Source: Mucilaginibacter dorajii (lineage in GTDB: Bacteria; Bacteroidota; Bacteroidia; Sphingobacteriales; Sphingobacteriaceae). Taken from it: DNA of 49,483 nucleotides. Within the stretch, counting starts at the first letter, position 1, and the number at the start of each line of letters is the position of its first letter. The stretch is taken from NCBI RefSeq assembly GCF_024808255.1, contig NZ_JANTYS010000037.1, positions 1-49,483 on the forward strand. The letters run 5' to 3'. Below are positions 8,122-15,776 of this stretch, one piece after another. A model generated the notes under the pieces. That model did no database searches. It was not told where the DNA came from and saw nothing but the letters and a program-made list of their open reading frames with translations. The position numbers and the translations under genes are program-made.

Positions 8122-9174
8122 CTATAATATGATTGATAATTCGCAAGTGTAAGTGTCATCTTCATCCCTGATATGCAGGGTATATTTATCGGGGTAAAGC
8201 AGGTTAAGGCGGCGCTGCACATTATTTAAACCTATGCCGCCCGATGCATCGCGGTTGTGGGTATGTTTTTTATTCTGGATGTAAAAGTGCAGCTTACATT
8301 CATCAACATTAATAAGTAGCTTAATAGGTGTCATTACATCGTTGGCTACCCCATGTTTAAAGGCGTTTTCTATAAAGGCGATAAGTAACAGCGGTACAAT
8401 TTGCTGGTTGGTAACCTCGCCCATCACCTTAAAGTCAATAAAGGCTTTGTTACCAAAGCGGATCTTTTGCAGGTCGATATAGTTTTGCAGGTATTGCAGC
8501 TCTTTACTCAAATCAACCCGGTTATCGTTACACTCATACAGCATGTAGCGCATGATCTCTGATAGTTTCAGGATAGCCTCGGGCGTGGTTTCTGACCGTT
8601 GATAGGCCAGCGAGTAAATACTGTTTAAGGAGTTAAACAAAAAATGTGGGTTGATTTGCGATTTCAAAAAAGCCAGTTCGGCGCTCAGCCGCTGGTTTTC
8701 CAGGTCGCGCTGAATCCGTTCGTTCAGGAACCAGTCTGTGGTAAATTTCAGTACCGTACTTAAAAAAACAAAGATGAGACTGGTGAAAACGGTGCTGAAA
8801 AAGTAGGATGTAAAACTGATCTCTTTGTTTTTGGAATGAATGAGCACCACATCTTTAAACTGTAAACCTACCCCGTATTTGCCTACCCCATAAATGATAA
8901 TGGTGATGAGTATTACACAGGCATAAGCCCAGTAGCGTTTCTTATCTAAAAAACGGGGGATGTAAAATAAAAAGTTGATGTAAAACAGCGTGATATTGAT
9001 GGCCGGGTACAATAAAAATATTACCAGCAGCTGCCGCATGTTCAGCTCATCATTGCTGCGCGCCAGGAAAATGAAAAACGAGATCATCCCCAGCCAAAAA
9101 AGCATATGCCAAAAAACCTGCCAGGCCGTTTTTATCACCCGCGTTTGTTTTCCTGTCGAAATAGTGTCCTGCAT
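8122..9174 (-). CDS. LytS/YehU-type sensor histidine kinase
   Basis: Membrane sensor kinase of the His_kinase (PF06580) family, 350 residues from the chosen start. Four hydrophobic helices lie in the first 150 residues (starting AWQVFWHMLFWLGMISFFIF). The phospho-acceptor region LKSQINPHFLFNSLNSIYSL follows, and the ATPase part has IAFIENAFKHG and GGIGLNNVQRRLNLLY. There is no large extracellular sensor domain, so it probably senses within the membrane. A start at 9285 would add 37 residues, but that region holds one of the putative LytTR operator repeats, so the ATG at 9174 is preferred. Its partner is the regulator at 7186-7911. Confidence 0.88.
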   Translation of the reverse strand: MQDTISTGKQTRVIKTAWQVFWHMLFWLGMISFFIFLARSNDELNMRQLLVIFLLYPAINITLFYINFLFYIPRFLDKKRYWAYACVILITIIIYGVGKYGVGLQFKDVVLIHSKNKEISFTSYFFSTVFTSLIFVFLSTVLKFTTDWFLNERIQRDLENQRLSAELAFLKSQINPHFLFNSLNSIYSLAYQRSETTPEAILKLSEIMRYMLYECNDNRVDLSKELQYLQNYIDLQKIRFGNKAFIDFKVMGEVTNQQIVPLLLIAFIENAFKHGVANDVMTPIKLLINVDECKLHFYIQNKKHTHNRDASGGIGLNNVQRRLNLLYPDKYTLHIRDEDDTYTCELSIIL

Positions 9175-9270
9175 CTTAAAATTTACCCCTTTTATAAAAG
9201 GTTTAATGGGATGTAATTTAGTATTTTGATTGTTAAGCAGGCGGATATTTATATGTAGCAGCCCATTTTT

Positions 9271-9330
9271 TCGATGAACGGGCATTTATAATCGATGAAC
9301 GGGTTAAACTACACAAAAAGGCGTTCATCT
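9271..9330. promoter_or_regulatory. Putative LytTR operator: two direct repeats plus one inverted site
   Basis: TCGATGAACGGG occurs at 9271-9282 and again at 9292-9303, exactly 21 bases apart (two helix turns). A third, inverted, related site (GCGTTCATCT) lies at 9321-9330. Read on the minus strand, the repeat is CCCGTTCATC, close to known LytTR-type sites such as the AlgR box (CCGTTCGTC). The cluster sits 97 bases from the kinase start and about 80-105 bases from the divergent peptide gene. The site assignment is inference. Confidence 0.6.
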
Positions 9331-9408
9331 ATAAACTCCGTGTGTTGGTCTAATACTTTTTAGGGGACCAAAAAATAAGTATTTCTTTGTTCTATCAAAT
9401 CACTCGCA

Positions 9409-9624
9409 ATGAAAACGCTTATCAAAAACTCTAACCCTTTTATCATGTTATTAATACCTGTAATGTTTGCCCTTATTTTAGGTGTAAGCTACCAGTTTGA
9501 GCAAAAAAAGGAATCATCCATATTAGGTGGTGCATCAACAGCACACGCAACCTCCTTGTTTTACAAAGGTTATACCCTTGTAAAAACTGTTTGCTCAGTA
9601 GCAAAAAGTAACAATGTATGGTAA
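9409..9624 (+). CDS. Small membrane-anchored or exported peptide upstream of ABC transporter
   Basis: A 71-residue product with a short positive N-terminus and one long hydrophobic helix at about 10-30 (NPFIMLLIPVMFALILGVSY). A charged hinge EQKKESS, a LGG pair at 39-41 and a 30-residue tail with one Cys and a C-terminal Trp follow. Its last seven bases overlap the start of the ATPase gene, so the two are translationally coupled. It could be a small subunit of the transporter, an immunity or signal peptide, or a peptide precursor. I do not recognise a family. The coupling and the operator upstream are the reasons to believe in it. Confidence 0.7.
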   Translation: MKTLIKNSNPFIMLLIPVMFALILGVSYQFEQKKESSILGGASTAHATSLFYKGYTLVKTVCSVAKSNNVW

Positions 9625-10517
9625 TCCGTACCGAAGGATTATCTTTTAACTTCGGTAATCAGCAGGTGGTAAAAAACCTGTCGCTTAACGTTCCCGAAGG
9701 CAGCATATATGGTTTTCTTGGCCCCAACGGTGCCGGGAAAACCACTACCATCAAACTCCTGTTAAACCTGCTAAAAATTCAACACGGCAGTATCCACATT
9801 TTTGAACAGGATATTCAAACCAACCGCATCAGCATATTATCGCAAATCGGGTCGCTCATTGAGCAGCCTGCCATATACCACCATCTTACCGGCAAAGAAA
9901 ATCTAATAAACCGGGCGCTGCTGTTGCAGGTGCCCATGAACCGGGTTGATGAAATGCTGGCCCTGGTACAGCTTACCGCTGCCGCCAGTAAAAAGGCGGG
10001 GCAATACTCTTTAGGGATGAAACAGCGCCTGGGCATAGCACTGGCGTTACTGGCCGATCCTAAACTATTGATCCTTGACGAACCAACCAACGGGCTTGAC
10101 CCTAACGGCATTATTGAAGTACGCGAGTTACTGATAAAGCTGGTAAATCAACATAACAAAACCGTTTTTATATCAAGTCATCTGCTGGCCGAGGTGGAGC
10201 GTATGGCCACCCATGTAGGTATCATCAATTATGGCGAGCTGCTTTTTCAGGGTAGTATAACCGAATTACAGGCCCTTAGCCAGCCGATGATATGTATCGA
10301 GACGAATAATACAGTTGACGCTGCAAACTTGTTAAAACGCAACAGCTTTAACGTTATTGACGTTACCGATAATTACGTGTACGTGCCCTACACCAATAAA
10401 CAGCAAACCGCCGATGTTAACGCTTTGCTGCACAACAGCGGGCATGCCATTTACAGCATTGGCAAACAGCAAAAAGACCTGGAACGCCTATTTTTAGATA
10501 TCACCCAAAAAGCCTGA
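9618..10517 (+). CDS. ABC transporter ATP-binding protein (BcrA/lantibiotic-immunity type)
   Basis: Cytoplasmic ATPase of 299 residues that should pair with the permease encoded next. Seen: Walker A GPNGAGKTT at 35-43, Q-loop region SLIEQPAIYHHLTG, signature YSLGMKQRLG at about 130-139, Walker B LLILDEP at 150-156 followed by TNGLDPNG, and the H-loop SSHLLAEVE. The TNGLDPNGI and IEQPAIY forms are typical of BcrA-like subunits found in peptide antibiotic resistance and peptide export. The start codon lies inside the preceding small gene, and the permease begins 5 bases after its stop. Confidence 0.9.
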   Translation: MVIRTEGLSFNFGNQQVVKNLSLNVPEGSIYGFLGPNGAGKTTTIKLLLNLLKIQHGSIHIFEQDIQTNRISILSQIGSLIEQPAIYHHLTGKENLINRALLLQVPMNRVDEMLALVQLTAAASKKAGQYSLGMKQRLGIALALLADPKLLILDEPTNGLDPNGIIEVRELLIKLVNQHNKTVFISSHLLAEVERMATHVGIINYGELLFQGSITELQALSQPMICIETNNTVDAANLLKRNSFNVIDVTDNYVYVPYTNKQQTADVNALLHNSGHAIYSIGKQQKDLERLFLDITQKA

Positions 10518-10522
10518 ACCAT

Positions 10523-11320
10523 ATGAAAGGATTTATTTTATCGTTCCGGTCGGAGTTTTACAAGAGCCGCAAAACATTGGGTTTTTGGGCATCCATTATA
10601 TTGCCGCTATTTATCTGTACCCTTATTTTTATAGGCTTTTACGTTAAGGCCGAAAAGCTGGCCGGGATGCCGCCAATGATGTTATGGCTGCAATTTGCAG
10701 GCGCTACTTTAGGCATTATGGGATCATTATTATTGCCCATGTACACTATTTTTATAGCTTACTCTGTAAACAGCATTGAACATAAAGCCGACACCTGGAA
10801 AAGCATCTTCGGGTTACCTATTGCGCGTTGGTCTGTTTATGGAGCCAAATATTTGTATGCGGCCTTTCTTATATTTTTATGCCTGGCTTTGTTTGTGCTT
10901 TTTACCATTGGTTTTGGTAACCTGCTAAGCGTGGTAAAACCCAGCCTGAGGTTTGATAACTATCATATAGAAAAAGAGCTGGCACAAGTGTATTTCAAGC
11001 TGTTTTTATCATCTATAGGTATCCTTTCCATCCAGTTTTTATTGAGTTTGATTTGGTCCGATTTTTTAAAGCCTATGGGAATTGGTTTTGTGTGTACCAT
11101 AGCCGGCGTTATCCTGGCTTCAAAAAACTGGGAATATTGCTACTTGTTCCCATACTCTCACCCCATGGAAGCCATTACCACCATGATGCATCGCGGCGAA
11201 AGCCCGGTAAAAGGTATCCAGATTGATGTTTTTACCAAAGATGTATTTGTAAGCCTTATTGTGGGCACGGTTATATTTATAGCCGGCTACTTTATTGTGC
11301 TCAGGAAAAGCGTTAAATAA
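10523..11320 (+). CDS. ABC-2 type permease, partner of the preceding ATPase
   Basis: A 265-residue inner membrane protein with six predicted helices, the first at about 20-42 and the last at 240-260. The N-terminus FRSEFYKSRKTLGFWASIILP is the usual opening of ABC-2 permeases of the lantibiotic-immunity type, and the sequence shows no other domain. It follows the ATPase gene by 5 bases and closes the operon. The element at 11321-11736 begins right after its stop codon. Confidence 0.85.
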   Translation: MKGFILSFRSEFYKSRKTLGFWASIILPLFICTLIFIGFYVKAEKLAGMPPMMLWLQFAGATLGIMGSLLLPMYTIFIAYSVNSIEHKADTWKSIFGLPIARWSVYGAKYLYAAFLIFLCLALFVLFTIGFGNLLSVVKPSLRFDNYHIEKELAQVYFKLFLSSIGILSIQFLLSLIWSDFLKPMGIGFVCTIAGVILASKNWEYCYLFPYSHPMEAITTMMHRGESPVKGIQIDVFTKDVFVSLIVGTVIFIAGYFIVLRKSVK

Positions 11321-11366
11321 AACACGATTTAGGGATTTGGCAGGATTGATAGGATTTTTTTTCCTT

Positions 11367-11409
11367 TATACAAAAAGAGACTGCCTTATGGGGAGTCTCT
11401 TTTTGTATA
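11367..11409 (+). terminator. Terminator for the ABC transporter operon
   Basis: TATACAAAAAGAGACT (11367-11382) pairs perfectly with AGTCTCTTTTTGTATA (11394-11409); the 3' arm carries the T run. It is the first strong hairpin after the permease stop, inside the MITE-like element, so the element may supply the terminator. Confidence 0.6.
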
Positions 11410-11439
11410 ATATATAATCTTTTTAGGAGCATTCGGGAG

Positions 11440-11489
11440 TGACAAGTTGTAGATCCCAGACTTACGAAGTTTTTAAAACTTCGTAAGTC
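11440..11489. repeat. TTACGAAG palindromic repeat, copy 2
   Basis: GACTTACGAAGTTTT (11459-11473) and its exact reverse complement (11475-11489) surround one T. The leading GACAAGTTGTAGATCCCA matches copy 1 at 7092 with one change. A weaker relative, GACAGGTTGTGCAGATGCCA, lies near 39319. Confidence 0.75.
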
Positions 11490-11744
11490 TTTCGTCGCTT
11501 TGTTATCTCCCCCTTCATGGTCTGTGGATTTTATAACCCGCCATGATGGTTTTTGTTTTAAACAGCTTCTAAGGCTATACATCCTATTACCGCGGGGCAA
11601 TAATTGTATATTTCACCGGACGGATTTGCATAGTTCGGGATCTCCCCGGATAATATATGTTATAATCCACTATGACATTTTATCTTTTAAATGTCTGTAC
11701 ACAATGTTAAAATCCTGCTAATCCCTAAATCGTGTTAAAACAAA

Positions 11745-11771
11745 GAAGGCTCCGGGTTATCCGGAGCCTTC
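11745..11771 (-). terminator. Terminator of the OmpA-like gene
   Basis: An 11-bp perfect stem, GAAGGCTCCGG (11746-11756) with CCGGAGCCTTC (11761-11771) around five bases. On the minus strand it is followed by TTTGTTTT. It lies 29 bases past the stop of the convergent OmpA-like gene. Confidence 0.8.
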
Positions 11772-11799
11772 GCAAATAATATTAATATTTAATTAAAAA

Positions 11800-13098
11800 T
11801 TATTTTTGTTTGAATTGAACGCGACGGTTTAACACGCGGCCTTCTTCAGTTGAGTTATCAGCAATTGGTTGGGTTTCGCCGTAACCTTTTACTTTAACAC
11901 TTTTAGCTGCAACACCAGAGTTAACTAAGTAAGTTTTTACTGAGTTAGCGCGGTCTTTAGATAAAGATAAGTTATGAGCAGCAGTACCTTCAGATGAAGC
12001 AAAGCCGTCAACTTCAACACCTTTACCAGAAGCACGTAGATCAGCTGAAGTAGCATCTAATACTGGGTAAGATGAAGTACGTAATACTGAGCTATCAAAT
12101 TCAAACTGGATGTTTGAGTAAGCAGTAGCTTTGGTAACAACAGAGTCAACAGCTGGTTTAGGGAATACGATAACGCAACCAGAACCATCAACTACGCTAC
12201 CTGCAGCAGTACCTGGGCATTTGTCAAACTGATCAGCAACACCGTCGCCGTCAGAATCTTTTTTCAAGTCGCTAACTGCAGTTTCAACGTTAGTAACACG
12301 ACCTTTTAAAGCTTCAACTTCCTGGCGTAATGCAGCATCGTACAATTCGTCATACATTTGAGCTACCGGGTTAACCCACTCTAAGTTTTTCTTTGAGCTT
12401 GAGCCAAAAGTATACTCTAAACCACCGTAAGTGTATGAGTAGTGGCTAAAGGTAGGATAAGTGTTTACACCAGCAAAGTTATAACCTTGTACAAAGCTAA
12501 TGGTGTAACCTAAGTTTAACGCTAACGCATCGCTTAGTTTGAATTTAACACCTGCACCAACCGGAGCAAATAATTCTTTTACGTTTTTATCACCAAATGG
12601 CAAATCTTTTATAGAGTTGCTTTTGATTTTGTAAAAATCTAAACCTAAACCTGCAGAGGTATAAAAGTTAACACTGTTTTGACGGTGTAAGAAGCTTACA
12701 CTTGCAATGTTAAATACCGCGCTTAAAGCACCTGAGTTAAAGCTGGTTTTGTATTCGCTGATACCAAATTTAGTAGTACCATCTTTATCAATACCGTGAA
12801 CTTTACCACCCAAATAATCTAACTGTAAGCTAAATGTGTGTGAAAGTTGTTGCCTTAATGACAAGCCATAGCCTAAGTCAGCTTTGAACTTGTTGGTTGT
12901 GTTGATGCTGAAAGGCACCAAACCATCAGTTACACCAGCGCTGATGCCGATGCTGAAGGTGTTGTACTGTCCGATACCACCAAACAATTTGGCGGTAGAA
13001 GTTGTCTTTGCGGAGTCGGTCTGGGCGTTAACCATACCAGCTACCATCAAAGAAGCAAATGACAATGCTACTGTTTTCTTTAATGTAGAATAATTCAT
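11800..13098 (-). CDS. OmpA-family outer membrane protein with TSP3 linker
   Basis: A 432-residue outer membrane protein that should link the membrane to peptidoglycan. A signal peptide ends near VNAQ (residue 26). Residues 38-235 look like a beta-barrel, 255-280 form a short coiled coil, and 281-297 (DSDGDGVADQFDKCPGT) is a thrombospondin type 3 calcium repeat. Residues 328-430 are the OmpA C-terminal domain, with LSKDRA near 380 and NRRVQF near 424. The Asp usual in the peptidoglycan-binding TD motif is replaced by Ser (GFASSEG, residue 368), while the conserved Arg is present. It has its own promoter-like box and terminator. Codon use looks biased toward a few codons, as in a highly expressed gene. 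Confidence 0.9.
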   Translation of the reverse strand: MNYSTLKKTVALSFASLMVAGMVNAQTDSAKTTSTAKLFGGIGQYNTFSIGISAGVTDGLVPFSINTTNKFKADLGYGLSLRQQLSHTFSLQLDYLGGKVHGIDKDGTTKFGISEYKTSFNSGALSAVFNIASVSFLHRQNSVNFYTSAGLGLDFYKIKSNSIKDLPFGDKNVKELFAPVGAGVKFKLSDALALNLGYTISFVQGYNFAGVNTYPTFSHYSYTYGGLEYTFGSSSKKNLEWVNPVAQMYDELYDAALRQEVEALKGRVTNVETAVSDLKKDSDGDGVADQFDKCPGTAAGSVVDGSGCVIVFPKPAVDSVVTKATAYSNIQFEFDSSVLRTSSYPVLDATSADLRASGKGVEVDGFASSEGTAAHNLSLSKDRANSVKTYLVNSGVAAKSVKVKGYGETQPIADNSTEEGRVLNRRVQFKQK

Positions 13099-13137
13099 AG
13101 TTTTTAAGATTAAACGATTTTAATTGTGATTTTTTGT

Positions 13138-13171
13138 CAAATTTAGTAATTATGTTTGAAACGATGACCAA
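13138..13171 (-). promoter_or_regulatory. Promoter of the OmpA-like gene
   Basis: On the minus strand TAAATTTG (complement of 13138-13145) matches TANNTTTG exactly, and TTG (complement of 13169-13171) stands 23 bases upstream as a -33 element, slightly wide of usual spacing. The 5' leader would be about 35 bases. Confidence 0.55.
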
Positions 13172-13247
13172 ACATTGTTCCAAAAAATGTAATAGTTACA
13201 CAAATAAGCAAAAAAAATTGATTTAATAAAATTATCAACCCTTAAAA

Positions 13248-14537
13248 ATGAAATATTTAGCAATTTCAAATTCGCTATTTACAAATAATAGAAAAAATTT
13301 CGTTTCGCGAACAAAACCCGGCTCAATTGCCATTTTTCACGCAAATGACGAGTTTCCGGTGAGCGGCGACCAGCTTTTCCCGTTTAAGCAAAACCCTGAT
13401 TTTTTTTATCTTACGGGGATAGACCAGGAGCAAAGTATATTATTATTATACCCCGATTGTCCTAATAAGGCATACAGAGAAGTACTTTTTTTAAGACAAA
13501 CCAATGAACACATCGCAATTTGGGAGGGGCATAAGTACACCAAAGAAGAAGCGAGCTTAGCATCTGGTATTGAGCGCGTTCACTGGCTGCATGAGTATGA
13601 CACCATTTTGCATGGCATTATCAATTACGCCGAAAATATTTACATCAACACCAACGAGAACGATCGTTATATACACACTGTACCTTATCGCGATTTACGT
13701 ATGTATGAGGCGTTAAGGCAAAAGTACCCCTTGCATCATTATGAGCGTTCGGCGCCAATTATGCGCGAATTGCGGATTATAAAATCTGAGATAGAAATTG
13801 AGCTTACTCAAAAGGCCTGCGATATTACCAGTGACGCGTTTGTACGGGTACTGAAATTTTTAAAACCCGGTGCTACCGAGTACGAAATAGAAGCCGAAAT
13901 TACCCATGAGTTTTTAAGGCAACGGGCTACCGGGCACGCCTACAGTCCTATTATAGCGTCGGGTAAAAACGCTATTGTACTGCATTATGTTGATAATAAC
14001 CAGGTATGTAATGATGGCGATGTTATATTGTTTGACTGGGCCGCTCAGTATGCCAATTACAACGCCGACATGAGTCGGTCGGTGCCGGTTAATGGCAGAT
14101 TTACCCCACGCCAGCGTGCGGTTTATAATGCTGTTTTACGCGTTATGCGCCAGGCAACCAGTATGATAGTTGCCGGCACGGTATGGAACGAATACCAGGA
14201 AGAGGTTGGCCGGATCATGACCGGCGAGCTTATTGGCCTTGGTTTGCTGGATAAGCATGATGTTGCCAAACAGGATGCGGGAAACCCACTATATAAAAAG
14301 TATTTTATGCATGGCACATCACATCATCTGGGTTTGGATGTGCATGATTTTGCAAGCCGGTATAAAAACTTTGAGGTAGGTAACATATTAACCTGCGAAC
14401 CGGGTATCTACATACAGGAAGAGGGCCTGGGGATAAGAATAGAGAACAATATTTTAATTACCCCCGATGGTAACCGCGATTTGATGGCTGGTATCCCGGT
14501 TGAGGCAGAGCATATTGAAGAGATCATGAATAGCTAA
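13248..14537 (+). CDS. pepP: Xaa-Pro aminopeptidase (M24B)
   Basis: Cytoplasmic metallo-peptidase that removes an N-terminal residue next to proline. The 429-residue protein has the N-terminal creatinase-like domain (1-170, with DFFYLTGIDQ and IWEGHKY) and the pita-bread catalytic domain. Metal ligands visible by position are D263 (FDWAAQY), D274 (NADMSRS), H359 in HGTSHHLGLDVHD, E384 in CEPGIY and E399 in RIENN. Length and spacing match PepP. The coding end overlaps the convergent meaB gene by four bases, and its terminator appears to lie inside meaB. Confidence 0.93.
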   Translation: MKYLAISNSLFTNNRKNFVSRTKPGSIAIFHANDEFPVSGDQLFPFKQNPDFFYLTGIDQEQSILLLYPDCPNKAYREVLFLRQTNEHIAIWEGHKYTKEEASLASGIERVHWLHEYDTILHGIINYAENIYINTNENDRYIHTVPYRDLRMYEALRQKYPLHHYERSAPIMRELRIIKSEIEIELTQKACDITSDAFVRVLKFLKPGATEYEIEAEITHEFLRQRATGHAYSPIIASGKNAIVLHYVDNNQVCNDGDVILFDWAAQYANYNADMSRSVPVNGRFTPRQRAVYNAVLRVMRQATSMIVAGTVWNEYQEEVGRIMTGELIGLGLLDKHDVAKQDAGNPLYKKYFMHGTSHHLGLDVHDFASRYKNFEVGNILTCEPGIYIQEEGLGIRIENNILITPDGNRDLMAGIPVEAEHIEEIMNS

Positions 14538-15418
14538 AGGTAGCTATCCACAAAAGTATACAGATTAAACCCACCCATATTTAAAGCTTCAGCAATATCT
14601 TGCTGAAGCTTTTTTTTATCAATGTGCTGGGTTAATTGATGCTGGATAAGCTTGTATGCTTTTTCGGTAAGCAGCAGTTCTTTGCGTTTGTTTTTTTGTG
14701 GCGATGTTGATTTGATAAAATCTACAACCTTATCAATACCAATGGCTTGCGAAGCTATAGTTTTAAAGATCGCGGTTTGCCCATCTTTATTTTGCCCAAT
14801 TATTTTTTTGAGGTTGTTAAAAAAAATATCCGCGTCGGGCCTATCCGCTTTGTTGATAATAAAGGCGTCGGCAATTTCCATCAGGCCCGATTTAATGTGC
14901 TGGATCTCGTCGCCGGCCTCGGGCACCAAAACAACCAGCGTAACATCGGCCAGGCCGGTTATTTCTACTTCCGACTGGCCTACGCCTACCGTTTCTATCA
15001 GCACATAATCAAATCCTGCGGCGCGTAATACATCGGCCATTTCAATGGTTTTGGCAGATAAGCCGCCCAACGAACCACGGGTTGCCAATGACCGGATAAA
15101 CACATCCGGGTGATTAAAGTGCGATGCCATCCTGATCCTATCGCCCAAAAGCGAACCAAAATTAAACGGCGAGGTAGGATCGATAGCTAACACTGCTATT
15201 TTATTACCCTCTTTTAACAGATTATTTATCAGCTCATTAACCAATGTGCTTTTGCCTGCACCCGGTGGGCCTGTTATACCAATTATAGGCGCAGGTTTAT
15301 TGAATGTGAGGCTTTTGAGCAGATGGGCGCTACCGGAAAGGTCATTTTCAACAATACTTAAGGCACGCGCAACCTGCTTAAAATTGATGGATGATGTTGA
15401 GGTGTCGCCGTTTTTCAT
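14534..15418 (-). CDS. meaB: Methylmalonyl-CoA mutase-associated GTPase MeaB (ArgK family)
   Basis: G3E-type GTPase that protects and reloads B12-dependent methylmalonyl-CoA mutase. The 294-residue protein has P-loop GPPGAGKST, IDPTSPF, the LGDRIRM segment, the SLATRGSLGGLS stretch, ETVGVGQSE (switch II) and the G4 motif NKAD. All are hallmarks of MeaB/ArgK. The mutase genes are not in the window. The ATG at 15418 (MKNGDTSTSS) is preferred over the ATG at 15442, which would add eight hydrophobic residues not expected in this family. Its last 85 bases carry, on the opposite strand, the pepP terminator. Confidence 0.92.
   Translation of the reverse strand: MKNGDTSTSSINFKQVARALSIVENDLSGSAHLLKSLTFNKPAPIIGITGPPGAGKSTLVNELINNLLKEGNKIAVLAIDPTSPFNFGSLLGDRIRMASHFNHPDVFIRSLATRGSLGGLSAKTIEMADVLRAAGFDYVLIETVGVGQSEVEITGLADVTLVVLVPEAGDEIQHIKSGLMEIADAFIINKADRPDADIFFNNLKKIIGQNKDGQTAIFKTIASQAIGIDKVVDFIKSTSPQKNKRKELLLTEKAYKLIQHQLTQHIDKKKLQQDIAEALNMGGFNLYTFVDSYL
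14584..14618 (+). terminator. pepP terminator embedded in the 3' end of meaB
   Basis: AAGCTTCAGCA (14584-14594) and TGCTGAAGCTT (14601-14611) form an 11-bp perfect stem with a six-base loop, followed by T to 14617. It is 46 bases after the pepP stop and lies fully in the meaB coding region (codons for KKLQQDIAEAL). Confidence 0.75.
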
Positions 15419-15776
15419 GTTGATAAAGCAAATATAAAGCATTTATACAAGCGTAACCTCACCCTGTGTTTCAGGAAAATTGCGTTTAAAATTTTATTGG
15501 TGTTTTATATAACATAATTGGATTGAAAGATATCGTGTTTGATATTAAGTCGGGTATTTTCTCGCGCAAAGACGCTAAGAGGCAAAGAAAAATAAACAAA
15601 TGGCATAGCGTTTTTGCGCGAAACAAATTACCCTTTTAGCTATCTTTTTTACTTAATAGGTTTAAAAAGTGATTTTACATGCCCGGTGTTGAACTCCATC
15701 ATTCATCAAATCCCAAAAATGTATATTTGCCTTTTGTAGCCGTAAAATCATTGGTAAAAATTAAATAGAACCACGT
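15419..15776. other. Intergenic interval with an inverted repeat and a promoter box
   Basis: CGCGCAAAGACGCTA (15563-15577) is matched by TAGCGTTTTTGCGCG (15606-15620) in reverse complement with one mismatch, a common type of interspersed palindrome. Near the right end, TATATTTG (15722-15729) matches TANNTTTG and is the likely -7 box for the glycosyltransferase operon, 47 bases before its start. No gene is seen in this interval. Confidence 0.5.

Larger units (their letters stand above)
11321..11736. mobile_element. MITE-like 416-bp element with 26-bp terminal inverted repeats
   Basis: The left end AACACGATTTAGGGATTTGG (11321-11340, then CAGGATT) is repeated in reverse complement at the right end (AATCCTGCTAATCCCTAAAT at 11711-11730, then CGTGTT to 11736), with one base missing. 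No transposase is encoded. Inside are a 16-bp perfect stem (11367-11409), the TTACGAAG palindrome (11459-11489) and a copy of the CCTTCA...GGATTTTATAAC unit (about 11511-11535). No clear target-site duplication was found, and a short A-rich flank may hide one. Confidence 0.6.

Noticed and set aside
9175..9285. 37-residue N-terminal extension of the LytS-type kinase
   Set aside because: It covers a putative operator repeat, and the extension lacks family likeness.
11313..11721. Two opposite open frames of 73 and 95 codons
   Set aside because: Both lie within the MITE-like element and are built from its palindromes.
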